Source of the DNA: MW101C3 sp943367595
GTDB lineage: Bacteria > Cyanobacteriota > Cyanobacteriia > PCC-6307 > Cyanobiaceae
Reading direction: 5' to 3'
NCBI GenBank assembly: GCA_943367595.1
Contig: CALRJS020000002.1
Coordinates: 79,151 to 143,150 of the forward strand
DNA: 64,000 bases
The notes under the pieces are model-generated. The model was not told the origin of the DNA. It worked only from the letters and a program-made list of their open reading frames with translations, and ran no database searches. The position numbers were made by a program, and so were the translations under genes. Below, one piece after another: positions 8,739-17,229 of the stretch (position 1 is the stretch's first letter; every line of letters starts with the position of its first letter).

Positions 8739-10778
8739 TCAGCGCACGAGGGTGGAGCCGGCGCCGCTGCCGATCCGACCGTCCGGTTCCCGTGCAGCGC
8801 TGACGGCAGCGTGATCGGCCTCGGACCCAGTGTGGTCGGACCCGGGGCCATCGTGCTCAGCTTCGGGGTGGAAGTAGGTCCAGATCTGCTGGGCCAGGGC
8901 GGGCCCCACGCCGGGCGCCGCAGCGATCTGGGCCGGGCTGGCCAGCTGGATCGCATCGATCGAGCGGAAGTGCCCCAGCAGCTCCTTCACCCGCTTGGGT
9001 CCCAGCCCGGGGATGTCGCTCAGGCGCGAGCGCTTCATCCGCTCCCCCCGCTGCTGGCGGTGGAAACTCACCGCGTAGCGGTGGGCTTCATCCCGCAGAC
9101 GCCGCAGCAGCACGACGCCGAGCTGATCGGGCTCCGTCTCCAGCGGCTGGCTGGCGCCGGGCAGGAACACTTCTTCCCGCTGCTTGGCCAGGGAGCACAC
9201 CACCAGGTCTTCGTGCAGGTTGAGCTCCCGCAGCGCCTCCATCACCGCCGAAAGCTGTCCTTTGCCACCGTCGATCATCACCACATCGGGCCAGTCGTTG
9301 AGGCCACCGGTGTGGAGGGCGGTGCCTGTGGCCTTGCGCAGTGCCACCAGATCGGCCCCTTCCGCTTTCGCCTGGGCCCAGCGGCGGAAGCGGCGGCGCA
9401 TGATCTCGGCCATGGCCATGAAGTCGTCGGAGTGGCCGGAACGGATGCTGCTGCTCTGGATGCGGTACTTGCGGTAGTGCTGCTTGGCCGGCAGCCCGTC
9501 CACGAACACCACCTGCGAGGCCACCGCATCGCTGCCCTGGATGTGGCTGATGTCGTAGCCCTCCACCCGCCGCGGCGGCTCGGACAGGTCCAGCAGTTGG
9601 GCCAGGTCTTCGGTGGCGAGCTGGTGCTGCTCGGCGCTGCGCTGGGCCCGGCCCAGCTCGAAGGCCGCATTGCGTTCCACCAGATCGATCAGATCGGCCT
9701 TCTGCTGGCGCTGCGGGTGCAGCAACCGCACCTTGCGGCCCCGCCGCTCACTCAGCCAGTCTTCGACCGGCGCCTGCTGCGGCAAGGGGTGCTGCACCAG
9801 CACCTCCGGCGGGATCTCCACCGGCTCCACCTGGCTGTAGTGCTCTTCCAGCACCCGTTGCAGGATCGCCCCGGGGCTGGCGACCGTGGCATCGGCGGTG
9901 TAGCCGAGCCGCCCCACCAGCTTGCCGGCCCGCATCTGGAACAGCTGCACGGCGGCCACGCGCGCATCGGCCGCCAGGGCCAGCACATCCCGTGACACCG
10001 AGGCATCGGGCAGGGCCATCTTCTGGTCGGCGGTGAGCTGCTCGAGCCCCTGCATCTGGTCACGCACGCCGGCCGCCGCCTCAAAATCCTCCCGTTCGGC
10101 GTAGCGCTCCATCTGGGCGCGCAGCAGCACAAGCAGTTCGTCGCTGCGGCCCTGGAACACCATCGCCACCTTACGCAAGGTGTGCTGGTAGGCCTCAGGG
10201 CTGATCTTTTCCTGGCACACGCCCGGGCAGCGGCCGATCGCAAAGTTCAGGCAGGTGCGATCCCGGTAGAGGGGCTGGGGGCGCTGGCGCAACGGAAACA
10301 CCCGCTTGACCAGAAACAGGGTGCGGCGCAGCAGACCCACATCCACATAGGGCCCGTAGAAGCGATCGAGCGAGCTGCGCAGCCGGCGGCGACGGGTGAT
10401 GAAGATGCGCGGGTAGGCCTCGCTCCAGGTGATGCAGAGATAGGGGTATTTCTTGTCGTCCTTGAGCAGCACGTTGAAGTGCGGCTGGTGGTTCTTGATC
10501 AGGTTGGATTCCAGCGCCAGCGCCTCGGCTTCGCTGTCGGTGACGATGAACTCGATCTCCGCCACCTGACGCACCATCAGGCTGATGCGGGGGCTGAGAT
10601 CGTGGGAATCACGGAAGTAGCTGCGCACACGGCTGCGCAGGCTCTTCGATTTGCCGATGTAAAGGATGCGGTCGTCCAGATCGCGCATCAGGTAGCAGCC
10701 CGGCTCGGCCGGCAGCTCCTTCAGCCGCTGGGCCAGGCGTGCCTGATCCTTCAGCAGCGGCTGCAGCGTGGCCCCCAT
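8739..10778 (-). CDS. uvrC: Excinuclease ABC subunit C
   Basis: UvrC makes both incisions in nucleotide excision repair after UvrAB loading. 679 residues from ATG 10778; upstream in-frame codons to 10853 would overlap the flavin-reductase gene and lack homology. Domains in order: GIY-YIG nuclease (PGCYLMRDLDD...ILYIGKSKSLRSRVRSYF), Cys cluster near CLNFAIGRCPGVCQEKIS, UVR motif (ERYAEREDFEAAAGVRDQM), RNase H-like endonuclease (VEGYDISHIQGSDAVASQVV, VVMIDGGKGQLSAV) and helix-hairpin-helix (LSDIPGLGPKRVKELL). After the HhH there is an extra tail of about 40 residues rich in Gly, Asp and His that is not part of the usual fold. Confidence 0.96.
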   Translation of the reverse strand: MGATLQPLLKDQARLAQRLKELPAEPGCYLMRDLDDRILYIGKSKSLRSRVRSYFRDSHDLSPRISLMVRQVAEIEFIVTDSEAEALALESNLIKNHQPHFNVLLKDDKKYPYLCITWSEAYPRIFITRRRRLRSSLDRFYGPYVDVGLLRRTLFLVKRVFPLRQRPQPLYRDRTCLNFAIGRCPGVCQEKISPEAYQHTLRKVAMVFQGRSDELLVLLRAQMERYAEREDFEAAAGVRDQMQGLEQLTADQKMALPDASVSRDVLALAADARVAAVQLFQMRAGKLVGRLGYTADATVASPGAILQRVLEEHYSQVEPVEIPPEVLVQHPLPQQAPVEDWLSERRGRKVRLLHPQRQQKADLIDLVERNAAFELGRAQRSAEQHQLATEDLAQLLDLSEPPRRVEGYDISHIQGSDAVASQVVFVDGLPAKQHYRKYRIQSSSIRSGHSDDFMAMAEIMRRRFRRWAQAKAEGADLVALRKATGTALHTGGLNDWPDVVMIDGGKGQLSAVMEALRELNLHEDLVVCSLAKQREEVFLPGASQPLETEPDQLGVVLLRRLRDEAHRYAVSFHRQQRGERMKRSRLSDIPGLGPKRVKELLGHFRSIDAIQLASPAQIAAAPGVGPALAQQIWTYFHPEAEHDGPGSDHTGSEADHAAVSAAREPDGRIGSGAGSTLVR

Positions 10779-10803
10779 GCCCAGTGCTCCCGCTGAGGGC
10801 GGC

Positions 10804-11322
10804 TCAGCCGCCGTACTGCCAGCCGGTGGCGGACAGCTCCAGTGCGGCGCCATCGCGGTGCAGCTGGGCCGACTTCACCTCCGCCACGAACACGGTGTGA
10901 TCGCCGTGGGCCACCTGGCCCACCACCACGCACTCCACGGCGCCGAGCGCCTCATCCAGCACGGGCAGGCCCAGGGGCCCGAGCGTGAAGGGGGCGGCAT
11001 CGAAGCGGCCGCCGATGCCTTTCTGGGGCTTGAAGAAAACCGCTGCCAGGTCTTTCTGGTCAGCCGAGAGCACGTTGAGCGAGAAGCGGCCCGTGCGGCT
11101 GATGATGCCGTTGCTGGTGGAATCGGCGCGCACGGCCATCACCACCAGCGGCGGATCGAACGACCCCTGGGTGACCCAGCTGGCAGTGAAGCCGTTGACG
11201 TCATCGCCCTCGGCCACGCCGCAGATGAACACGCCGTGGGGGATCTTGCGCAGCAGGGTTTTCTTGGCGGCGCTGTCGAGCACGGGAGCGGCGGCGCCGT
11301 CGACGTTGAGATCCACAGCCAT
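10804..11322 (-). CDS. Flavin reductase-like domain protein
   Basis: 172-residue FMN-binding split-barrel protein of the flavin reductase (DIM6/NTAB) family. Segments RKIPHGVFICGVAEGDDVNG, FTASWVTQGSFDPPLVVMAV and GRFSLNVLSADQ match the FMN-binding core. ATG 11322 (MAVDLNVDG) is chosen over the longer 11373 frame. Partner oxygenase or substrate is unknown. Located 25 bp upstream of uvrC on the same strand and divergent from coaD (127 bp between starts). Confidence 0.85.
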   Translation of the reverse strand: MAVDLNVDGAAAPVLDSAAKKTLLRKIPHGVFICGVAEGDDVNGFTASWVTQGSFDPPLVVMAVRADSTSNGIISRTGRFSLNVLSADQKDLAAVFFKPQKGIGGRFDAAPFTLGPLGLPVLDEALGAVECVVVGQVAHGDHTVFVAEVKSAQLHRDGAALELSATGWQYGG

Positions 11323-11449
11323 GGCCTGGTTCCTGGAGGTGGTTCCAACCTTAGGCAGGCCGGAGGCGGGCACCGCCCGCGACCGCCACCAGCAGCCTCC
11401 ATAGGATCCCCCCGCCGCTCACGCCGCCGGGCCCCTCGCCCCCGCTCCC

Positions 11450-11941
11450 ATGAAGGCCCTCTACCCCGGCAGCTTCGATCCGATCACCCTCGGCCACCTC
11501 GACCTGATAGAGCGCAGCAGCCGCCTGTTCGAGCAGGTGCTGGTGGCGGTGCTGCAGAACCCCTCCAAGCAGCCCAGCTTTTCGCTTGACCAGCGGCTGG
11601 CGCAGATCCGCCGCGCCACCGCCCATCTCACCAATGTGGAGGTGGGCAGCTTCGACGGCCTCACCGTGGAGTTCGCGCGCCGGACGGGCACGGGGGTGAT
11701 CCTGCGGGGGCTGCGGGCGATGAGCGATTTCGAGTTCGAGCTGCAGATCGCTCACACCAATCTCAGCCTGGCGCCGGAGGTGGAAACGCTGTTTCTGGCC
11801 ACCGCCGTGCCCCACAGCTTTCTCAGCAGCAGCGTGGTGAAGGAGGTGGCGCGCTTCGGTGGTGAGGTGCGCCACCTGGTGCCCGACGGAGTGGCGGAGG
11901 AACTCGCCAGGCTCTTTAATCAGACATTCCCGCCCCGATGA
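11450..11941 (+). CDS. coaD: Phosphopantetheine adenylyltransferase
   Basis: Penultimate enzyme of coenzyme A synthesis: ATP + 4'-phosphopantetheine to dephospho-CoA. 163 residues, the standard length. Starts MKALYPGSFDPITLGHLDLI, containing the nucleotidyltransferase HxGH motif (TLGH). Substrate-binding region GVILRGLRAMSDFEFE and HSFLSSSVVKEVARFGG near the C-terminus are typical. Its stop is one base before the start of the downstream coiled-coil gene, so the two are probably co-transcribed. Confidence 0.97.
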   Translation: MKALYPGSFDPITLGHLDLIERSSRLFEQVLVAVLQNPSKQPSFSLDQRLAQIRRATAHLTNVEVGSFDGLTVEFARRTGTGVILRGLRAMSDFEFELQIAHTNLSLAPEVETLFLATAVPHSFLSSSVVKEVARFGGEVRHLVPDGVAEELARLFNQTFPPR

Positions 11942-11942
11942 G

Positions 11943-12896
11943 ATGACCGAGACTCGGATCAGCGTGCTGGAACAGCTCGAACAACTCGAAGAGATCGTGC
12001 TGGAGGGCTCGCGCATCCCCTTCAGCGGCGGCCGGCTGGTGAACGAGCAGGACGCGATCGAGGTGCTCGACACGATCCGCGAGCGGCTGCCTGCGGAGCT
12101 GGAGAAGGCGCAGGAGCTGCTGGCTCAGCGCGACACCTTCATCGCCAAGGCGCGGCAGCAGGCCGAAGAAATCATTGTGCAGGCCCGCCGCGAGCGGGAG
12201 CAGCTGATCAATGCCGCCTCGGTGCGGCAGGAAGCGGAACAGCAGGGGGCGCAGATCCGCGAGCACACCCGCCAGCAGTGCGAGCAGATGCAGCTGGCCA
12301 CCCGTCAGCAGGTGGCGCAGGCGGAGCAGGAGCATCAGACCCGCCTGGCCCAGATGGAGCAGCAGTTCGGCGCCCGCCGCCAGCAGCTGGAGCAGGAAGC
12401 GATCCAGCGGCGCCAGCAGCTCGACGCCGAATACACCGAGCTCAAGCGTCAGCTGGGCGATCAGCACGAACGCAGCCGCCAGCAGAGCCTGCAGGAGATC
12501 GAGCAGATCCGCCAGGAGGGCTTGCGGATCCAGCGCGAGAGCCAGGCGGAGGCCGAACGGCTGCACACCGACGCCCTGCAGTTCCGTCAGCAGACGCAGC
12601 AGCAGTGCGAACAGCTGATCTCCCGCACCCGGCAGGAGGCGGGAGCGGTGCAGGAAGGCGCCAACCGCTACGCCGAGCAGGTGCTGAGCGAGCTGGAGAC
12701 CCGGCTCGGCGAACTCAACAAGGTGGTGCACGCCGGGCGGCGTGAGCTGGGGCGGCTGCAGACCAGCGAGGCCCCTTCGGCCAGCGATCGTGCCGGCCTC
12801 CAGCCCGCCGCTGAGGTCGAAACCAAGGAGGTTCCCCTCACCAGCCGCGCCCGCCGCGCCGCTTCCCGCCTCAGGCAGGTGGCTGGCAGAGGCTGA
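11943..12896 (+). CDS. Coiled-coil protein, DivIVA/Cdv3-like
   Basis: 317 residues from ATG 11943, immediately after coaD. The N-terminus (MTETRISVLEQLEQLEEIVL, IPFSGGRLVNEQDAIEVLD) is a compact conserved head; residues from about 55 to 270 are a continuous Gln/Glu/Arg-rich coiled coil, and the end is basic (SRARRAASRLRQVAGRG). No membrane segment. The head, the coiled coil and the coaD neighbourhood fit the cyanobacterial DivIVA-like cell division factor (Cdv3), but this is inference from architecture. The 3' end overlaps the convergent dacB-like gene by 26 bp. Confidence 0.75.
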   Translation: MTETRISVLEQLEQLEEIVLEGSRIPFSGGRLVNEQDAIEVLDTIRERLPAELEKAQELLAQRDTFIAKARQQAEEIIVQARREREQLINAASVRQEAEQQGAQIREHTRQQCEQMQLATRQQVAQAEQEHQTRLAQMEQQFGARRQQLEQEAIQRRQQLDAEYTELKRQLGDQHERSRQQSLQEIEQIRQEGLRIQRESQAEAERLHTDALQFRQQTQQQCEQLISRTRQEAGAVQEGANRYAEQVLSELETRLGELNKVVHAGRRELGRLQTSEAPSASDRAGLQPAAEVETKEVPLTSRARRAASRLRQVAGRG

Positions 12897-14142
12897 CGAT
12901 CTGCACGTCGCGGAGCACCCGGCCGATCGTGGTGTTCGGAGCACCAGCCCCATTGGAGATCAGGCTCACGTAGCGGGGCCCATCCGTGGTGTCGAGCACG
13001 CCACTGATCGAGCGCACGCCCGTGAGGGTGCCGGTTTTGGCGTGGAGCCGTCCGTCGAGGCTGGTGCCCTTGTAGAGGTTGCGCAGCGTGCCGCGCCGGC
13101 CGGCTACGGCCATTGAGGCCATGTAGTTGGAGCCGTAAGGGTGCTGGGCCATGCGCAGCAACAGGCCCACGAGCAGGCGGGAGGTGAGCCGGTCGCCGCG
13201 GTCGAGGCCACTGCCGCCCATCACCACCACACCTTCGGTGGGCAGCCCCTGGGCGCGCAGCCACTGCAGGGCAGCCTGCCGGCTCTGCGGCAGCGACCAG
13301 GTGCCGCTGGCCTGGCGCAGCAACACCTCAGCGGTGAAGTTGTGGCTTTCGGAATTGGCCAGGCTGAGCAGGTTGTGCATCGGCGCTGAGGGTTCCTCAT
13401 GCAGCAGCACCGATCCTTCCGGCAGCGGTGCCAGGGACGACACCATGGCCAGCTGCACGTTCCGCCCCCCCTGGCTGTTCAGCGTGCGGGTGAGCAGGCG
13501 CTGCAGACGACCGGGTGGATTGGCCACAGCCATGTCGATCGCGTTGCTGGTGATGGCCAGCCGGGTGATCGGCGCCCCGTAGGCGTAGGCGCGATCCTCC
13601 GGATGCCAGCCCTGGGGCCACCAGGCCTGGGGCGGCTCTTCGGCCAGCTCCAGGCGCACGCTGGCACCCGGCAGGCCCGGCCCACCGCCTGAGCCCAGGG
13701 CCAGTTGGGCGAAGCGCTGCAGCTGGGGCAGATCGAGATCGGGATCGCCCTCGCCGGTCAGGCGCAGGGTGCCGTCAGGCAGACGCCAGAGCCGGGTGGT
13801 GAGGCGGTAGTCGGGGCCCAGCTGGTCGAGGGCGAAGGCGGAACTGACCAGCTTCTGGTTCGAGGCCGGCACGCGCGGACGCAAGCCGTTGACATCGGCG
13901 AGCAGCCGGCCGTTGCCATCGGCCACGGTGACGCTCCAGACGCCGATCTCGGGACCGAGCTGGGCGCGCACCCGTTGCTGCAGGGCCGGGCAGCTGACCT
14001 GGGTCTGCAGCTGGGGCAGACCGACGGCCGGCGGCGCCGGTGGCAGGCTCGCCATCGGCACGGCCATGGCCGGAGCGCAGGTGGCCAGGGCCAGCCCAAG
14101 GCTGAGGCCGAGGCGGCTGAGCTTCTGAGCGGAACGGGTCAT
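12871..14142 (-). CDS. dacB: D-alanyl-D-alanine carboxypeptidase, PBP4/S13 family
   Basis: Periplasmic peptidoglycan carboxypeptidase/endopeptidase. 423 residues with an N-terminal signal peptide (GLSLGLALATCAPAMA, cleavage near residue 27). Active-site motifs of the penicillin-binding fold: SNQK (Ser94-x-x-Lys97) in RVPASNQKLVSSAF, SHN in NSESHNFTAEVLL, and KTG in LHAKTGTLTGVRSISG. It removes terminal D-Ala or cleaves cross-links during wall remodelling. The downstream partner on this strand is the coiled-coil gene's antisense end only; the upstream neighbour, DUF4330, ends one base before its start, suggesting an operon. Confidence 0.93.
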   Translation of the reverse strand: MTRSAQKLSRLGLSLGLALATCAPAMAVPMASLPPAPPAVGLPQLQTQVSCPALQQRVRAQLGPEIGVWSVTVADGNGRLLADVNGLRPRVPASNQKLVSSAFALDQLGPDYRLTTRLWRLPDGTLRLTGEGDPDLDLPQLQRFAQLALGSGGGPGLPGASVRLELAEEPPQAWWPQGWHPEDRAYAYGAPITRLAITSNAIDMAVANPPGRLQRLLTRTLNSQGGRNVQLAMVSSLAPLPEGSVLLHEEPSAPMHNLLSLANSESHNFTAEVLLRQASGTWSLPQSRQAALQWLRAQGLPTEGVVVMGGSGLDRGDRLTSRLLVGLLLRMAQHPYGSNYMASMAVAGRRGTLRNLYKGTSLDGRLHAKTGTLTGVRSISGVLDTTDGPRYVSLISNGAGAPNTTIGRVLRDVQIVSLCQPPA

Positions 14143-14143
14143 G

Positions 14144-14671
14144 TCAGCTGACTCCGAGTTTCAGACCGGACACCGTGCCGCCGATGCGGAAGTCACGGCC
14201 CTCAAGCTCGACCGGCGCGCCGATCTTGAGGTTCTGGTTGCCGAACACCACGCCGCCGCTGGTCTTGCGCCCTTTGCCCTCAAGCACGAAGCGGGCATCG
14301 AGCGAACCGAAGACGGCCTGGTTGGGGTCGATGGCGGTCACCACCCGTCCGTCGGGCTGGACCGCCACGAGGCGGCGTTGCAGAGGCACCAGCTCCTGCA
14401 GCTTCACCGTGCCGTGGGGCTGGTTGCGGATCACGATGCTCACCTCACCGTCGTTGCGGATCGAGCGGATCAGGGCCTGAGGATCCGCCACCGAGGCTCC
14501 CCGCACATCCACCATCACCGTGACCGGCTGCATGGCGCCGGTGGCTTCCGCCACCGCACCGCTGAGCTTCGGGCTCCAGATCACCCCGGCCAGGGCCATC
14601 AGCACGGCGGCAGCCGCTCCGACGTCCACCAGACTCCAGGAGCGGCGGGTGGTTTGGGGCTCGGCGGCCAT
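14144..14671 (-). CDS. DUF4330 family protein
   Basis: 175 residues from ATG 14671 (MAAEPQTTRRSWSLVDVGAA); an ATG at 14689 would add six residues. One N-terminal membrane anchor (VDVGAAAAVLMALAGVIW) is followed by a soluble domain with VMVDVRGASVADPQ and GAPVELEGRDFRIGGTVSGL, resembling DUF4330 proteins of cyanobacteria and chloroplast-derived lineages. Function is not established. One base separates its stop from the dacB start. Confidence 0.8.
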   Translation of the reverse strand: MAAEPQTTRRSWSLVDVGAAAAVLMALAGVIWSPKLSGAVAEATGAMQPVTVMVDVRGASVADPQALIRSIRNDGEVSIVIRNQPHGTVKLQELVPLQRRLVAVQPDGRVVTAIDPNQAVFGSLDARFVLEGKGRKTSGGVVFGNQNLKIGAPVELEGRDFRIGGTVSGLKLGVS

Positions 14672-14766
14672 GGCGCAACGTTCAGACACGCAAGCTTAAG
14701 GAGCCTGGCCAGGGCCCACCAGGGGGGTGGAGGCCCTGATTCGCACACCGGAGCTGCCGCAGGCCG

Positions 14767-15651
14767 TCAGTTCCTCAGGCTGCCGAGAAAGCGATCGAGG
14801 GCCTGCAGACCGCCTGCCACCGTGGCCGCCTGTCCGGGGCTGAGCGTTTCCGCCACCTGCTCCGCATCGGGCTTCTGCTCGAAGGTCTCCACCAGGCGGT
14901 GGCCATCGGGGTCGTTGCGGTACAGCTCCCACGGGCCGGGGAAGCATCGGCGCAGGGCGCCCTCGGGCAGGGGCAGCAGGGCATAGGCACTGCGCCAGGT
15001 GGAGAGGAAGCCCCGCCGCCGCTCCCGCGCCACGCTGCCAATGCCGACGGCCGCATCCTCGAGGCTGCCGTTGAGCAGCACCACCCCGCCGCGATGGTTC
15101 AGGCAGAGGCGCTCGACAGCGTCATAGTCCGACGGTCCCGGCGCCACCAGCAGCAGCAGCGGATCGCTGTCGTCGGCGTCGCGCTGTGGGTTGCTGCCAG
15201 GGCCCTGAGCGGCGCTGGAGTCCGCCGGCAGTGTGCTGGCGGCGTGTGAATCCAGAGGCTCTGCCGCAGCTCCTGCACTCGTTCCAGAAGCAGCACCAGC
15301 TTCAGCACGAACCGCCGCTCCAGCCCCACTGCCATCTCCAGCCTCAACCCCAGCTCCAGCACCAGCGGCGGCCGCGTTCAAACGTTCCTGATCCTTCAGG
15401 CTGCCGGTGCGGGCGGCCAGGTCAGGGGCGTCGCGCTGGGCCAGGGCGGTGGCACCCGCATCGGGAAACACCAGGCGGAACTGCCGCTCCTGCGCCTGCA
15501 GGGCCTGGCCGAGCCGCAGCACCAGCGGCAGCAGACGCAGCCCTTCAAAGCGGAACTCCAGGGTCCAGCGGCCGGTGGCGCTTTCCGCCAGGGCGGCGGT
15601 CAAGCCCTCCATGGCCTGGGCTTCGGCGCTGAGCAGATCGGGAGGAAGCAC
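14767..15651 (-). CDS. DUF1995 family protein
   Basis: 294 residues. The N-terminal part (MLPPDLLSAEAQAMEGLTAA) and C-terminal part (LLLLVAPGPSDYDAVERLC, GGVVLLNGSLEDAAVGIGSV, CFPGPWELYRNDPDGHRL) match the DUF1995 family of cyanobacteria and plant plastids, some members of which affect photosystem II accumulation. Between them lies a roughly 75-residue insert of Gly/Ala/Glu/Ser low complexity (about residues 90-165), coded by GC-rich near-repeats. Soluble; function unproven. 40 bp downstream of dapF on the same strand. Confidence 0.8.
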   Translation of the reverse strand: MLPPDLLSAEAQAMEGLTAALAESATGRWTLEFRFEGLRLLPLVLRLGQALQAQERQFRLVFPDAGATALAQRDAPDLAARTGSLKDQERLNAAAAGAGAGVEAGDGSGAGAAVRAEAGAASGTSAGAAAEPLDSHAASTLPADSSAAQGPGSNPQRDADDSDPLLLLVAPGPSDYDAVERLCLNHRGGVVLLNGSLEDAAVGIGSVARERRRGFLSTWRSAYALLPLPEGALRRCFPGPWELYRNDPDGHRLVETFEQKPDAEQVAETLSPGQAATVAGGLQALDRFLGSLRN

Positions 15652-15691
15652 GCTGAATCGGTGGCGGGCGCGCCGACCCTACTCAGGCTCC

Positions 15692-16894
15692 TCAGCCCTC
15701 CCGTTCCAGCCGCTGCCGCGTGCGCGCCTCCAGGGAGTTGCTGGCCAGGGTCACCAGATCATCAAGCGAGCGGCTGTTGAGCAAGGCTTCCACCCGGGCC
15801 CGCGCCGCCGCATTGGGGCAGTCGTCGGGTCGCTGACAGCCGTTGGTGCATTCCACCGCGCAGTTGACGGCTGGATCCGCAGCGGCCGCCTCGGGCAGGT
15901 CCGAAGGTGCGCCCAACGGGCTGGTGTCGGCGCCGCCCGCGAGGGCGCCGCTCAGCGCGGAAGGGACAGTGCCTTCGATGCCATCGCTCTGCTCCGCCCT
16001 CTCAGCAGCTGCGGGCGCATCGGGCGGCAGCTCACCGAACAGCTCCGGCGCCAGCACTCCGTCGAACACAGGCTCCGCCGGCCCGCTCATGAACAGGTGA
16101 TCCGAGCTGGTGTCCCAGTCGATCCATAGGGTGCCGCCTGGCAGATCGACGCGGGCCGAGCGTTCGCACAGGCCGAGGCGATGGCTGGCCACGAGGGTGG
16201 CGCAGGCGCCGGTGCCGCAGGCGAGGGTGGGCCCGGCCCCCCGCTCCCAGACCCGCATCACTAGATGGCTGGGGCTGAGCGCTTCCACGAAGTGCACGTT
16301 GGTGCGGGCGGGGAAGGCCGGGTGGCACTCCAGCAGCGGGCCGAGCCGTTCCAGATCGACGTCTGCCACTGTCTCCACCGGCAGCACCACATGCGGGTTG
16401 CCCATGCCGGCGGCGGCCACCGCGAAGCTCTCGCCCGCCACGCTCAGTTCCCCCTGAGGCAGGCCGGCCGAACCGATCGCCAGGGTGGTGGGTACCTGCT
16501 CGGGCACCAGGAAGGGCGTGCCCATGTCGACGCGCACGGAGCCATCGGCCAGCAGCTCCGGCACGATCAGGCCGGCCAGGGTTTCCACCACCCAGCGGCG
16601 ACCCGGTGCGTCGCCATCGCTGTCGGCCAGGAAGCGGGCCAGGCAGCGGATGCCGTTGCCGCACATCTCAGGCTCGGTGCCGTCGGCGTTGAAGATGCGC
16701 ATGCGCAGCTCCCCGTCCTGCTCGGGCGGGAGCGCCAGGATCACCCCGTCGCCACCCACGCCGAAGCGGCGGTCGCAGAGAAGGCTCACCCTTTCAGGGG
16801 TGAGATCGAAACAGAAATCAGCGGTGGTGGCGTTGCGGCCGTCGAGCAACAGAAAATCGTTGCCCAATCCCTGATACTTGCTGAACGCCAGCAT
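15692..16894 (-). CDS. dapF: Diaminopimelate epimerase with a Cys-containing C-terminal extension
   Basis: Epimerises LL- to meso-diaminopimelate for lysine and peptidoglycan synthesis. Residues 1-286 form a complete DapF: FSKYQGLGNDFLLLDGR at the start, catalytic Cys78 in EPEMCGNGIRCLARF and Cys226 in PTLACGTGACATL. DapF is normally about 275-290 residues; this one has 400. After an Ala/Pro/Gly-rich linker (about 287-340) comes a separate module with Cys345, 349, 353 and 359 (NCAVECTNGCQRPDDCPN) and a charged helix (ARVEALLNSRSLDDLVTLAS). The reading frame is open throughout, so this is a fusion rather than a simple read-through. Divergent from hfq with 32 bp between the starts. Confidence 0.94.
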   Translation of the reverse strand: MLAFSKYQGLGNDFLLLDGRNATTADFCFDLTPERVSLLCDRRFGVGGDGVILALPPEQDGELRMRIFNADGTEPEMCGNGIRCLARFLADSDGDAPGRRWVVETLAGLIVPELLADGSVRVDMGTPFLVPEQVPTTLAIGSAGLPQGELSVAGESFAVAAAGMGNPHVVLPVETVADVDLERLGPLLECHPAFPARTNVHFVEALSPSHLVMRVWERGAGPTLACGTGACATLVASHRLGLCERSARVDLPGGTLWIDWDTSSDHLFMSGPAEPVFDGVLAPELFGELPPDAPAAAERAEQSDGIEGTVPSALSGALAGGADTSPLGAPSDLPEAAAADPAVNCAVECTNGCQRPDDCPNAAARARVEALLNSRSLDDLVTLASNSLEARTRQRLEREG

Positions 16895-16926
16895 CCCGTT
16901 CTCCCAGCAGGCCTGGGTCCGATCTT

Positions 16927-17148
16927 ATGGAGATCACCACCCTTGATTCGAGCCTCCCGGGCGTGCGCCAGCTGCAGCACTGGATCCGGGGGCGCAACCA
17001 GCTGGAACTGCTGCTGGTGGATTCCGTGCAGGTCACCGGCGCGTTGCTCTGGCAAGACCCGGAATTTCTCGCTCTGCGCGGCGAGCACGAGGGCGACCCG
17101 GTTCTGATCAACCGCCGCATGGTGGTGTCGATCCGCTGCACGCCCTGA
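16927..17148 (+). CDS. hfq: Cyanobacterial Hfq homologue
   Basis: 73-residue Sm-like protein. SLPGVRQLQHWIRGRNQLEL and VTGALLWQDPEFLAL align with the Sm1 strand pattern of the divergent cyanobacterial Hfq (for example Synechocystis Hfq, which begins with a similar SLPSVRQVQ). In Synechocystis, Hfq binds the pilus base and is needed for motility rather than acting as a classical RNA matchmaker. The canonical Sm2 YKHA motif is absent; the end here is VSIRCTP. ATG at 16927 leaves only 32 bp to the dapF start. Confidence 0.85.
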   Translation: MEITTLDSSLPGVRQLQHWIRGRNQLELLLVDSVQVTGALLWQDPEFLALRGEHEGDPVLINRRMVVSIRCTP

Positions 17149-17229
17149 GCCGGGGGCACCGGAAACGGCTGTGGCACGATCGGGCGTGAGAGTGAACGGC
17201 TGAACCCTGCGGCCGCCGCCAAGTCCGTC

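Noticed and set aside
7183..8814. Plus-strand frame of 543 codons opposite the photolyase
   Set aside because: Mirror of the codon pattern of a well-supported gene; no domain and no ribosome site.
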